Source: Pseudeuparius sepicola (lineage: Eukaryota; Arthropoda; Insecta; Coleoptera; Anthribidae). From it: a DNA stretch of 64,000 bases. Position numbers and translations under genes: made by a program. The notes beneath the pieces were generated by a model, which saw only the letters and a program-made list of their open reading frames with translations, was not told the origin of the DNA and did no database searches. Where the stretch lies: the NCBI GenBank assembly GCA_963920635.1, contig OY987298.1, positions 68,531,949-68,595,948 of the forward strand, written 5' to 3'. Below are positions 38,077 through 48,466 of the stretch, piece after piece. How positions within the stretch are numbered: the first letter of the stretch is position 1; every line of letters starts with the position of its first letter.

Positions 38077-38454
38077 CGCAGGGGAATCACTAAAACGTAT
38101 ACTGAATAAATAAAACAACTAGCCGGACCAGCCGCTCCACGCTAGACGTCGAAGTGAATCCAAAGCCAGCAAAATGAGAAGCTCTGCGGTCCGCGCTACG
38201 CGCTCGATGTACATGCGAACACGTCGAGAGGAGAACTGAAGAATCTCATCGCCGGCGACTGAGGCGCCATCTACACCACAATTTTCGTTTGGGGCTCGAA
38301 ATCGCCGCATTAAGAGGTGCCTCTTATTATTCCTTTACTCAATGCTATAAGTCCCCATTTTTTTCATCGAGTAGCTCCACGCAAGTCCGCAAACAACAAT
38401 GAAATATGACGTCATGTTCGGGTCTTTAATATATTATGTCGGTCCAGGTATAGC

Positions 38455-39689
38455 GATAGGCAAGGATATGGCCAATGTAACTCATAGAGGGTGTTCGTAA
38501 AAAACTAAATTTTACGAAAAAATCATTTATTTCAAAAATAGATATTTAAAGAAACAAATCGAAATTTTACTTTATGCACTATGTACACAGGTAACTGTCG
38601 AATATGTAGACGAGACCGTTTTTGTTTTTATGACATGCTTGATTTGATTGATATGTTTCAACTTGTTGAATAAAGCAGAATTAATTAAGGGTGGAGGATG
38701 ATGCCTACAATTATTATTGTAAGGAAATGTTAAAATGATATATATTTTTCCAATGAAGCCTAATAGAATACTGTGAAATCCCAAATTTCTTATATAAATA
38801 TAATTGTTTAAAATAAATGATTTTACCATTACGAAACACCCTATATGAACTAGGCTGGCTATACTATGTAAAATAATACTTTGGGCAAGGCTTAATTGAT
38901 TCCTGAAAAAATCACCAATATATCCCCTGCAAGGTACTTCGGAAAACCCAATTTTTTTTAACTTTGGCCCCATTTGGGAAACACTCTGTATATCTTGAGT
39001 ATTGAAATTTTGTACAAAGTATTTTTTACTATGGACAATTAGATGACACTATCCATTTTATTCTTTAAGAAAATGCCTAATATGGTTTTGGGTGTTTTCT
39101 TTTAATAAGTAGGCCATGGAATAAAACTATTTCGCAAAATTGTAATCCAAAATGTAGAGCTCTTCAAGTACTACAGGTTGAAGAAAAGTTTTTTAAAATC
39201 GGCGCATCTTTCTAAAAATACGGAATTGTCTAGACTCAAGTGAAACACAGTGTATTTTTGAATTTTGTATAATTGTTGTTATAATAAATAAAGAAAGCGG
39301 TGGAAATATTTGGGCTTCTAAAGTCAACAAATCTAATTCAAGAATCTGGTAAAATTCTTGTTCCCTTTTTGTTTGATGCCTATTTGTTTGTTACATGCCC
39401 AAGTGTATAAGTATTAAATGAATTTTTCAGCGACTAAAGAAATGGATTCATTTTATGTTTGTTTTTAATTGTTTTTTTTTATTGTTTTTAGCAACTGGTA
39501 GGGGAATGTTATTGTGCACGATTTGCCACAGCAAACAGTCCGCTATACAAATTTGAGTGAAATAATAGGTAGTCCATGAAAAACAAAGGCGGGCGCTTGT
39601 AAAAAACAGTTCATAGCTCGGAGTTATTAATAATTAATGTCTATTTATATACATTTGTAAAGTGAAAAAATCAAATAATTACTGGTAAC
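38455..39689. other. Intron sequence with stray MITE-end motifs
   Basis: Words such as CACCCTATATGAAC (about 38838) and ACTCTGTATATCTTG (about 38982) look like worn element ends, and a block at 38870-38890 (ATACTATGTAAAATAATA) matches the inverse of the 31440-31465 flank. No gene recognised. Confidence 0.45.
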
Positions 39690-40020
39690 TTATAAGAAAA
39701 ATGGAAAGTTGCACTTTTTCCCGCAATACTTAATGGGTTTAAATTAGTAAAACTATAAATTATTCTATATTCGAGGGCTTGTAGTTTCAGAACCATTGGA
39801 CATAAGAAAAAGTGGTAAACACCTTTTTGTGTAGGTGTAGAATCTTCTAAGGATTATTTTTGCACAGAAGCTAAAATTGAAAAATCGTGACCGTTTTATG
39901 GGGGGAGGGATTTTTAGGAGGTTCTAATAAAATTGGGGGAGACCCTAGAATATTGAAACCTTCCAGTTTCCACGTCAGATGGCAGAAGAGCAAGTTTTTT
40001 TTTATTTACTACCCTTATTT
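39690..40020. repeat. Duplicated intron segment, copy 2 (partner 30040-30390)
   Basis: Same-order, same-orientation copy of 30040-30390, with a long match around AAAATTGGGGGAGACCCTAG and ending in CACGTCAGAT. It is followed by a P-like element (40042-41424) and then by the second matching part (41530-41648), so the duplicate was later split by that insertion. Confidence 0.8.
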
Positions 40021-40041
40021 TTGCTAATTTGATAATACTAC

Positions 40042-41424
40042 CAAAGTCTAGAGAGTACTATAAGTCCGCTCACTTCTTTGAAGTCGTAGAAAAGCCGCCG
40101 ATTTTTTGCGACCGGTCGTAAATCAATGTCAGCTTGCCACTCCGTTGTTTACGAGGGTGTACTGTACAAATCACCGTAAAAGCTGGTTGCACCAAGTTAT
40201 ACGGGGGCACCCTTATATTGACTTTCTATTATGCACTGTGAAGCATTAGTGTATATCGTTACCTAGTTTTTGGTACAATGTTAAAAATTAAAATAGGAGT
40301 AATAGGTATAGCAGAAAAATAAGGAGCATAATATGTATAATAAAAATGAGGGTATTTTACTTTTTACGTTCAAATAAAGCAAGATATACCTAACTAAACA
40401 TAGGGTAACATAAGATTGTGTACCTAGGAGCAAAAAAAAATTATTTACATAGTTTACACGTTTTGCAAAATTGTATGTTTTGGATTTGATTTATTTTGTC
40501 TTTGGGTTGTTAATTCCTTATTCGCAAATTTAAGTGTGTAGTAAATACGAACTCGCGTATATAATGAATCCAAATAGTCATGGGGAAAATTTGCACACAG
40601 ATGTATGTATTTTATTGATCGGAATTCCTTTAGTAGGCTAGAACCTAAGACATCCTGATGTGATAAGTCATTAAATTTTGATAAGAAAATATTGTCCAAA
40701 TTCATTATATATTCACTAAATTCTTGTGGAGGTACTGTCAAATTGCCAAATGGTCCTGAACTGCCTTCATAGGCTTTTAGTTCACAAAATATTGTTGACT
40801 TGTCTCTGCCTGCAGGATTACGCATATGAATATGCCTCTATTCTAACCATAAGCTTCTGGTACCTAAAAATCTTAATGGAAAAGCAGTTGTTAATAAACT
40901 TTTTCCGGACGAAGTGAATGATTGGTCATCAAAATCTGTCTTACAAATTTTTATACGTTTATCTGCCTCTTCAGGAGCAATATTCGCAAATTTATGGTCT
41001 TTGATGAACCCTTTGCATAATACGAGTAATATGTAATAATATAATATTTCAATGACTACAGAAATAATTGACAACTTTTTTCTTAATTATACGTCAAACT
41101 AAATCTTACCTTTCAGGGTCTATAGGAATTAGAGAAAAGGACATAGTCTTTTGAATTATTGCTTTACAGCCATCCGCACTGCAATAAGAACCGTGATAAG
41201 TCATCACTACTCAAAATTGGCAACGGTAGTGGATATAATTTACGCGCACCCAGTACAATACGAAGCACATTGTTCCGAGAGACACTGTGTAACAAAGTGA
41301 TGCTAGGAATCGCCCCCTGAGCGGGATATCTATCGAGGGTTAAGGCGAAGGGAGCGGGATTGGGCAGGAGGGAAATATTTGTTTACACAGGCCAAGTGAG
41401 AGGACTTATAGTATTTTGACTTTG
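40042..41424 (-). mobile_element. Short P-like element (1383 bp) with 7-bp target duplication
   Basis: ATACTAC lies at 40035-40041 and 41425-41431. The ends CAAAGTCTAGAGAGTACTAT (left) and, on the complement, CAAAGTCAAAATACTATAAG (right) share CAAAGTC, then TACTATAAGTCC.CTCACTT, about 35 bases with mismatches. The element begins with CA, has a 7-bp duplication and carries a THAP half-domain and a transposase-like tail, all consistent with an internally deleted P-superfamily copy comparable to non-autonomous KP-type deletions. Confidence 0.75.
40454..41204 (-). pseudogene. THAP-type N-terminus joined to a transposase-like C-terminal tail
   Basis: On the minus strand an ATG at 41204 gives MTYHGSYCSADGCKAIIQKT then MSFSLIPIDPE, ending AG at a GTAAGA donor (41109). 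This is the first half of a THAP finger (C-x4-C, F.LIP.DPE). The frame from about 41030 has GFIKDHKFANIAPEEADKRI, then KICKTDFDDQSFTSSGKSLL and TAFPLRFL, like the second half, but with Asp where the zinc-binding His should be. No acceptor in the right phase was found. After a TAG the same frame continues (40825-40454) with VPPQEFSEYIMNLDNIF to CANFPHDYLDSLYTRVRIYY and TLKFANKEL, a helical tail typical of transposase C-termini. The catalytic core is absent. Confidence 0.55.
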
Positions 41425-41529
41425 ATACTACTTTCACAACGTATAATATTTCTGCCCATGGCACACTTGTTTTCTCCCATACCAAATTTTAAGTTTTACT
41501 TGACAGTACAACCTAATTGGTCAATCCAA

Positions 41530-41648
41530 TATCTATCAATCTATAGTCGGTATAGGGTTATGGGAAGTGCAACTAAATAATATTTCTGAGGTTTCCCAGT
41601 GGTGAATGAATAATCATCAATAATGTTTTGTTTCCCTTCAGATTCAGA
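41530..41648. repeat. Copy of the intron end and exon-3 splice acceptor
   Basis: ATCTATCAATCTAT.GTC, CAACTAAATAATATTTCTGA and GGTGAATGAATAATCAT match 30945-31022, followed by TTTTGTTTCCCTTCAG and ATTCAGA, which corresponds to the acceptor at 31042 and the first bases of exon 31043-31248. Homology stops after ATTCAGA and no open frame continues, so it is a decoy or relic acceptor, not an exon. Confidence 0.8.
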
Positions 41649-41680
41649 TAAATAACTTTAGGTAAAATAGTACATTTCTC

Positions 41681-41803
41681 AACAAGCGGGTTATGATAGT
41701 CATTACTCATTTGGGCTTTGGGAGAATTGCGACCCGAGGCTACAGGGAGAGAGAGACATGTAATCAGAATGAGTAATGTCCATAACTCGTTTTGTCGTTT
41801 TTG
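41681..41803. repeat. Small inverted repeat with AT.CATTACTCATT arms
   Basis: ACAAGCGGGTTATGATAGTC followed by ATTACTCATT is inverted at 41770-41803 (AATGAGTAATGTCCATAACT CGTTTTGT). The 45-base loop holds GAGAGAGAGAC. It may be a very small foldback element. Confidence 0.6.
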
Positions 41804-41809
41804 TTTTCA

Positions 41810-42344
41810 CGACTATTAGATATATGAACTTACATCTGTTTCACTGCACCACTCTATAAATGTTGTATACCATGTGTTTGTTCGTATGTTTTAGACTATT
41901 CTGGTATATTTTTTAATATTTGCTTTTGCCACCTCCAATATTTTGGGAGGAGTACTACAAATGTTCATTTTCACTATCATCTGAAATCATTTGGAACATT
42001 CTTAACTTTTTTATAGAGACAATGAAATCACAAATTGACAGATTGTTTTGTTTGTATTATATCGTACATAGCATCGAGGCAACTATAGTCCATAGCCCAC
42101 TTTTCGTGATGAAAATATTACTTGAGTTATGAAAATGCAGGTTCATGATTGGCCAAAAGGTGTGTGGTTATAAGTTCATAATTACACACGTTTTGCTGCT
42201 AAAGGGTAATGATGCAATTGTTGATCAGTTTGCGAATGTATAAGGAGTACATTCTTCAATAGTGGTAGAAAAATTACATTACAATACAATTATAATACAC
42301 CATATTAAAATTCAAATTAGAAAGTATAAAAACATTCCTTCGCA
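41810..42344. other. Intron sequence, nothing recognised
   Basis: AT-rich with only short frames; no domain or repeat pairing found. Confidence 0.4.
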
Positions 42345-42476
42345 AAGTGAGTAGCTGCCTTTTTAGGCCAGGGCCTAAGACTTTGAAAATGGCAAAAAAT
42401 GAAAAAATTTAGAACAGTATGAAACCCATTGGAAAAGGAAGAAAATATAAGTAGCAAAAATAACAGAAAAAAAATT

Positions 42477-42800
42477 TTTTTCTACAAGCGTGCGGAAAAG
42501 TACACTTGTACTTTTAGTACGCATTTTAGTTTAGAAAGCGACACTTTTCCGCACTACTTTCCCTCACTAGAGCGGAAAAGTGACACTTTCTAAACTAAAA
42601 TGCGTGCGGAAAAGTAAATGCGTGCGGAAAAGTGTCTTACCTTTCCGCACGCTTGTAGAAAAAATAGTGTTCCTAACTCTTGCGGAAAGTGTCTTTTCCA
42701 CACTCGATTTCTTGGCTGAACTCCGCTACGCGTCGTTCAGCCAACTGCATTCGTGTGCAGAAAAGTGGCACTTTCCGCACTTGTTAGGAAATATACTATA
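42477..42800. mobile_element. Insert of TGCGGAAAAGTG hairpins in the giant palindrome
   Basis: Absent from the opposite arm. It is packed with GTGCGGAAAAGTG words in both orientations: CTACAAGCGTGCGGAAAAG at 42482 pairs with CTTTTCCGCACGCTTGTAG ending at 42659. TCCTAACTCTTGCGGAAAG (42672) pairs with CTTTCCGCACTTGTTAGGA ending at 42790. It appears to be two related small foldback units side by side. Confidence 0.65.
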
Positions 42801-44789
42801 AGGGCGATTTGAGATACGGGGGTTGTAGGGGGTAATCTTTTAGGGGTGGAAAACGGTTTATCACGCTTTCCGGAAAAACTGCAACTCCTATCGAAAAAAG
42901 TTAAATGTCAAAGTTGTAGGTAATAAAAAGATCTACAACTTTTGTGTTTAGGTACACTTTTTTCACATAACCTCAAAATATCCGCGAAAAATTGTAATAA
43001 CCGATTTTTTGGTTTTTAATTTCTATCTTCCTCAAAAAAAAAAATTCCCACGAAATTTGGTGGAAACTTACCTTCTTATGTCCCGAACAAGCTGTAATTT
43101 TTTCGAATCAAAATATTTATTTTTACCCGTTTTTGATTTTATACGGAAAAAGTAACCTCGTTTTCAATCGAAAATACCCACGTCAAAAAAGCTGCTTTTT
43201 AAAAAAAGTCAGTCGCTTTTTGTTCGTTGAAACCTCTACTTTCTGATGGTGTAAAAAAATATACAACACTATGGAGGATTTTCTCAGAAAATGCAAAAAA
43301 AAACAAAAATGCTCGATTTAGAAAAAAAACATTTTAATCATTGTTTAAAATTTGGCGCTATTTATTCAAATTTACACTTTAATTACTTGAAAATTTTAAG
43401 ATTCCATGTTATATTGATAAACCACGAAATTGCAAATCAATATACAATGTGTCCCGGATAAGAATGAACAGCATGGGGATCTTGCAAAGGGTGAGAAGTT
43501 GGGAAAAAGGGAGAAGTGGGGAAAAAGTTGCGCAATTTTGAGGTCAATAAAATGGTAGAAACAGATTTCTAATATCTCTTTTCGTTTTTGAGTTATTTTG
43601 AAAAAAGTGAAATTTTGCATTTTCGATTTTATTTTTTTTCTGAAGTTATCACACTTTTTAACGGGCTTTATGATGACGTTTTTAGATTTGTTCTACATTT
43701 CGTTTTTTGAGAAACCATCTTCAACTTAATTTTTTTACAGATGACCTGGATTTTTTTTGCAGATTTTGAAAACACTTTTCATTCCAAATATGTACCATGA
43801 TGTATGACACGAAATATTTTTAAAATGTTTTGAGACAATTATACTGAAAATTCCTTTTTTTCACTCACTTAGTTCTAATGCGGCCCTGTATTTTAAATGG
43901 AAAAAAGGAATTTTCAGGGGTAATATAACAAGTGGTCTGCCTTATTATCGATAATACCTTTCGTTAAATACCACAACTGCGCAGCAGGAGTGGTATTTTC
44001 TTAGCATTAGGATTATAATGAGTGATAAATTAAGGAAAGGTATTATCTATTATTAGGCATACCACGAGTTGTATTTAAAAAGAGAATTTAACAACTTCAA
44101 ATAGTTAGTTTGACAGCTGCTGTCATTTAGATTAAACTTTCGGTTCTGAATTATGTTATTGGTTTAGCGTAACTAAGACGTAACTAAGAGAGTAGGATTT
44201 CAGCGAAAATACCACTAGTGGTATTATCGCTGAAATCATCACCTGAAATATTTCAAAAATCATATCATTACATTGGTTCATATTGGCATGCGTTGAATTC
44301 TCAGTATAATTGTCTCAAAACATTTTAAAAATATTTCATGTCGTACATCATAGTATTTGGAATGAAAAGTGTTTTCAAAATCTGCAAAAAAATCCAGGTC
44401 CGTCTTTAAAAAAATTAAGTTGAAGATGGTTTCTCAAAAAACCAAATGTTGTGGAACAAACCTAAAAACGACATCTTAAAGCCCGTTAAAAAGTGCCATA
44501 AAAAAGTGTTTTTCTTTTTTCCTCTGTGATAACAACTTCAGCAAAAAATAAAATCGAAAATGCTAAATTTCACTTTTTTCAAAATAACTAAAAAACGAAA
44601 AGAGATATTAAAAACCTGTTTGTACCATTTTATTGACCTCAAACTTGCTCAACTTTTTCCCCATTTAACCGTTGTTCTATCTCTCACCGTTTGCAAGATT
44701 CCCGTGCTGTTCATTCTTATCTGGGACACATTGTATATCGATTTGCAATTTCTTGGTTTATCAGTTGTAACGAAGTTACCGCTTTTTTC

Positions 44790-45040
44790 TTCTTTTTCCA
44801 TCAATCACAGTTTTTAACAAAGTTGCCACGCTTCCCCCCCCCCCCCCGATTTTCCGCTTACGTCTTACCGCCAAGTCCTAGTCTGCAACTAACACTCCTC
44901 GTCATTATTTGCGGGCCCGCCTATGCCGATGACCAATTAGAAATCTACGTCGGCCGCCGAGAAGAAGAAAGTCTCTGTTTATTTTGATTTTGTAAATAAT
45001 AATTAAGTTTAATTTTGTATATAGTTTAATATAGGAAATT
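44790..45040 (+). other. Unpaired GC-richer patch with a coding-like tail
   Basis: Present only in the right arm of the 42345-45750 palindrome. After a run of 14 C (44834-44847), one frame reads LLVIICGPAYADDQLEIYV then GRREEESLCLF and a stop near 44987, followed by AT-rich sequence like a 3' UTR. It may be the captured 3' end of a gene or retrotransposon. The YADD is probably fortuitous, since nothing else around it looks like a reverse transcriptase. Confidence 0.3.
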
Positions 45041-45937
45041 GGTTAAATTAACTGTTGGTTTGATTTCACCCCTTGCACAACTTCCCTGGCTCGAAAAATT
45101 CTGTACCAGTAAATCAAGTTTTTTTGTTTTGTTTTTTTTTTGCATTTTCTGAGAAAATTTTCCATAGTGATGTATATTTTTTTTACACCATCAGAAAGTA
45201 GAGGTTTCAATGAACAAAAAGCGAACCGACTTTTTTTAAAAAGCAGCTTTTTTGACGTGTACATTTTCGATTGAAAATGAGGTTACTTTTCGGTTTAAAA
45301 TCAAAAAAAGGGGTACAAATAAATATTTTGATTCGAAAAAATTACAGCGTATTCGGGACATAAGAAGGTAAGTTTCCACCAAATGTTGTGGATTAATTTT
45401 TTTTGCGGGAAATAAAAATTAAAAACCAAAAAATCGGTTATTTCGATTTTTCACGGATATTTTGAGGTTATGTGAAAAAAGTGTAAATACAAAAGTTGCA
45501 GATCTTTTTGTTGCCTACAACTTTGCCATTTAACTTTTTTCGATAGGAGTCGCAGTTTTGCCGGAAATCGTGATAAACCGTTTTCCACCCCTAAAAGATC
45601 ACCCCCTACAACCCCCGTGCCTCAAATCGCCCTTAAATTATTTTTTCTGTTATTTTTGCTATATTTTCTTCCTTTTCCAATGGGTGTCATGCTGTTCTAG
45701 ATTTTTTTTTCTCAAAAATTATCTACCCTGGCCTATTTTGAGTACCTCTGTATAATAATAATAATTTATTTTAGAAAAATTGAAACCATTATACATATCG
45801 ACCTGTAATTTTTGCTATCACTAGATCAACAAGGTTATAAATATCAATAAAAAAGAGACTTTAAAACTGTTATGCATAAAAGCATAAAAAAATAAAAAGC
45901 AGCTCATAGATGATGCAATGTTTTGATTTTGTTTTAG

Positions 45938-46092
45938 GAACTTATCCATATGTCACTTCATCAAATTGCAGTGTAGGTGGTGTGTGTACAGGTTTGGGCA
46001 TTTCACCACTTAGGATAGGTGATGTTATTGGAGTTGTTAAAGCTTATACTACTAGAGTTGGTGATGGACCATTCCCAACTGAATTGCATAAT
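45938..46092 (+). CDS. Adenylosuccinate synthetase, fourth visible exon
   Basis: Preceded by TTTTGTTTTAG (45937). After completing a glycine codon it encodes [40 protein letters not shown] and [20 protein letters not shown], GGVxTG and [15 protein letters not shown] are invariant family blocks; the arginine in TTRVG contacts IMP in known structures. It ends in phase 0 at a GTAAGT donor (46093). Confidence 0.96.
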
Positions 46093-47554
46093 GTAAGTAG
46101 GTAATATACAAAATGTAAGAGGGCACTTCAAAAGGCTACATATGTTATTTCTATAATTTTAACTGAACCACCTAATCTGGAAAAACACTGATAGTTCAGT
46201 TACTAAATATGTCAGGTATTGTCATTGTAGATGTGGCATGAAATTAGGTTGAAAGCACTACATTTTGTACGCCAAGTATCTCTCAAATTGTGGATCCATT
46301 AACAAGTAACTTGCGAAATTTATTGTGAAAGTGACTGTCACGCTTGTGTCGACAACATTGAAACAATTTTGCAGACCAGTGTAACACAACTGCAAGTTGT
46401 TTCTCAATAAATGTCTGCTTATTAATTGCTGGTGGACTCAGGCCTTTGAAGACAACAGTTCTCTGTTTACCTTTTATACGGGCATTGGGAAAGAGTGGAT
46501 AGGTCATAATCTAGATTGTATTTACAATAAATATGTTATTAGCCAGGTATGAGGTAACTCTCATAAAATTTAAATCTCTATCATAAAATCAAATAAATTA
46601 AAAATTAAAAAAAAATCAACCTGGGAGTTTACTTATTCTAGTTATTCTACATATTCACAGAAATTTGTCTATAAGAATTATACAGTACTCAAGATGTGAA
46701 GAAGTACACAGACTGTGAGTATCATCTAAACTAAACCACCATATTTGAAAGATAAACTGGTCTTTTGGACTCAGCTACATGAACTAAACATAAGGCATGG
46801 ATCAACTTTGTCAATGCCTCAACATAGAACCTTGCTTTCGAATGCATTCTAAAATAGAATCAACCATAGTTATAAATTACTCCCCATGACTGCTGTAAAT
46901 AAAATTGAGAACTTTTTACTCTGCAAATAATCTCTGTTATGGTTTTCTTTATATTCATTTTATGTGCTTGCTTCTTCTCTCTTTGAAGTAAAATTCTGTA
47001 TTTTTCGTTGCATTTCATACTGTGTGTTGTGTGTGTGTCTAATTTAGCTGTAAGTTAGTTGTTATAACATATTAAAACCTTTTCTATCTGATTCGGCACA
47101 CTGCGTAAGTGTATGAATAGCTTCAGTTAAACTTCACCACTATGGCTGTAAGAACATGTGTAGACTAACATGTACTGTTAGCAAATAAAGCCGCGTTTAT
47201 TATTATTATTAATATTATTATCGACTTAGCCAAAAGGCATTCGCACTCATGGTGTATTAGAGGATGATATTGTATAATAAATCACTACATTTGACAATGA
47301 GTGCTCTGAATTTGGCTTAACTGATGAACAGGCGAAGTATACATTTTCTTGAAGACGTCTGGTTAATTGTACATCTTTAGACATTGGTGCCATAAAATTG
47401 AATTATTTCATTAATGGAATTTATCATAGTTTGCGTATAATTTAATAGTGCGGAAATTATTACCTGTATCTTTTGTCACTGTCACCACATTCCCTATATC
47501 TGATTATTAAGTGAATCCAAGTATGTAATAAAATAATGTTCTGTTAATTTTCAG
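46093..47554. other. Synthetase intron with a retrotransposon-like 3' tail
   Basis: AT-rich intron. Near 47185-47222, AAATAAAGCCGCGTTTATTA runs into a TTA microsatellite, a pattern common at 3' ends of non-LTR retrotransposons, but no coding relic is attached. It ends at the TTTTCAG acceptor at 47554. Confidence 0.5.
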
Positions 47555-47806
47555 GAAATTGGGGAACTTATGCAACAAAGAGGAGGTGAGATTGGAGTCA
47601 CTACTAAGAGGAAAAGGCGTTGCGGATGGTTGGATACGTTTCTGCTCCGGTATACCAAAATGATAAATGGTTATACTGCCATGTGCTTAACTAAGCTGGA
47701 TATTCTCGATACCTTACCCGAAATTAAAATTGGAGTGGGATATTCGCTTAGAGGAAAACAAATCGAATACTTCCCTTCAACTGCTAGCGATTTGGCTGCT
47801 GTAGAG
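47555..47806 (+). CDS. Adenylosuccinate synthetase, fifth visible exon
   Basis: 84 codons, both boundaries in phase 0 (TTTTCAG before, GTAAAT after). It encodes [60 protein letters not shown] and [29 protein letters not shown] is the loop whose arginines bind IMP, aspartate and GTP phosphate, and TKLD is the guanine-specificity motif. One oddity: the position before RKRR, a nearly invariant glycine (VTTGRKRR in animals, TTGRRRR in bacteria), is lysine (AAG at 47612-47614 region). Otherwise there is no sign of decay. Confidence 0.96.
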
Positions 47807-47850
47807 GTAAATAATAAACATCAATTCATTAGCTGGGCTTTTTATTTATA

Positions 47851-48466
47851 CAGGGTGCAAAACTTCTAGAGTCAATAGAAAATGTTAAAATAGAGTTTTT
47901 CATGTAAAAACTCAATACTTTAAGTTAGGATTTCTTTTCCAATCTGATAGGCTTTTTTGCTATTGACATTGGATAAAAAATGGCGTTTTAGAACGAAAAT
48001 GCCTTATAGGTGTAGGTTCCACAAATGCTTTATTTTCAAGATACAAGGCGTTTTTCAAAAAAATATATCGAATATTTTTTCCTATATCTTCTAAACAGAG
48101 ATATGGAAATAAATTTTGATGGGAATATGTCCAGGTACATAGCAACATCATGTGTTACTTTGGTTATTATCATGCAACCCCTGGCAGAGGTACAGAGTTA
48201 GGAGATATTTTGTATCCCATAAAAAGAAACTGATACGGTCCTGCACAAAATTAGATCTCAATACACTTTTAAATACAACATTTAATTTTGAACAAAAACT
48301 GGCTCTTAGCTTGAGAAGTTGGGTTTTAAATTCTCTGACTATTTCTGAGACCATTGTTGCCATTTGATTAGCTCTAACCAGTTTCATTAATACCACTGAC
48401 ATACCAGTTTAGATGAATGTATCTGGTATAGGAAAAATGGGTATAACATGATCCAGCTCCTCCCTG
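47851..48466. mobile_element. MITE-like unit inside intron 47807-48719
   Basis: CAGGGTGCAAAACTTC follows TA at 47849-47850, and the other end reads GCTCCTCCCTG before TA at 48467. Only the outermost CAGGG.G bases are inverted copies, so the boundaries are tentative. It shares the CAGGGTG/TA style of the other foldback elements. Confidence 0.45.

Larger units (their letters stand above)
32218..38344 (-). mobile_element. P-superfamily DNA transposon, 6.1 kb, nested insertion
   Basis: Terminal repeats of 28 bases start CATTGAGTGAGGGAATAA at 32218 and, on the complement, CATTGAGTAAAGGAATAA at 38344; two mismatches separate them. CTATAAG is duplicated at 32211-32217 and 38345-38351. Starting with CA and having AATAA within the repeat resembles the Drosophila P terminus; P elements make 7-8 bp duplications. 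The element encodes, on the minus strand, a THAP exon (about 37800-38076) and a P-type transposase body (34428-36886). About 1.9 kb between the transposase stop and the left end is non-coding and holds a TIR-like palindrome (33871-33912). GC-richer subterminal regions lie at 32240-32530 and 38119-38310. Confidence 0.9.
31465..38447. mobile_element. Second copy of the 832-bp element, split by a P-type transposon
   Basis: The left end CTGGACCAACACTAATTAAA and the complement of the right end CTGGACCGACATAATATATT are the same termini as at 23779-24610, and GTATAGC flanks both sides (31458-31464 and 38448-38454). Removing 32218-38344 plus one CTATAAG leaves about 849 bases that align end to end, in reverse orientation, with the 832-bp copy. 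Examples are CACCATTGTTGCGGAATCTT, TTGTTTGTTATGTCCCT and TTTGGTACCTTTTGGTTTGA. The break falls in TATAACCTATAA, which is uninterrupted in the other copy. Confidence 0.88.
42345..45750. mobile_element. Giant palindromic element, 3.4 kb
   Basis: The left arm (42345-about 43860) and right arm (about 44290-45750) are inverted copies: CCCATTGGAAAAGGAAGAAA, GGGGGTTGTAGGGGGTAATC, AACCTCTACTTTCTGATGG, ATTGCAAATCAATATACAAT and CATTCCAAATATGTACCATG all have partners. The right end reads CCTCTGTA next to TA repeats. In the centre, TCTGCCTTATTATCGATAAT (about 43937) faces its own inverse (44040-44075), a second, smaller palindrome. Two one-sided insertions are visible: 42477-42800 in the left arm and about 44790-45040 in the right. 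Non-coding overall. Confidence 0.8.

Noticed and set aside
44914..44960. YADD motif suggesting a reverse transcriptase
   Set aside because: No other RT motif lies around it and the frame is short; YADD here is probably chance.
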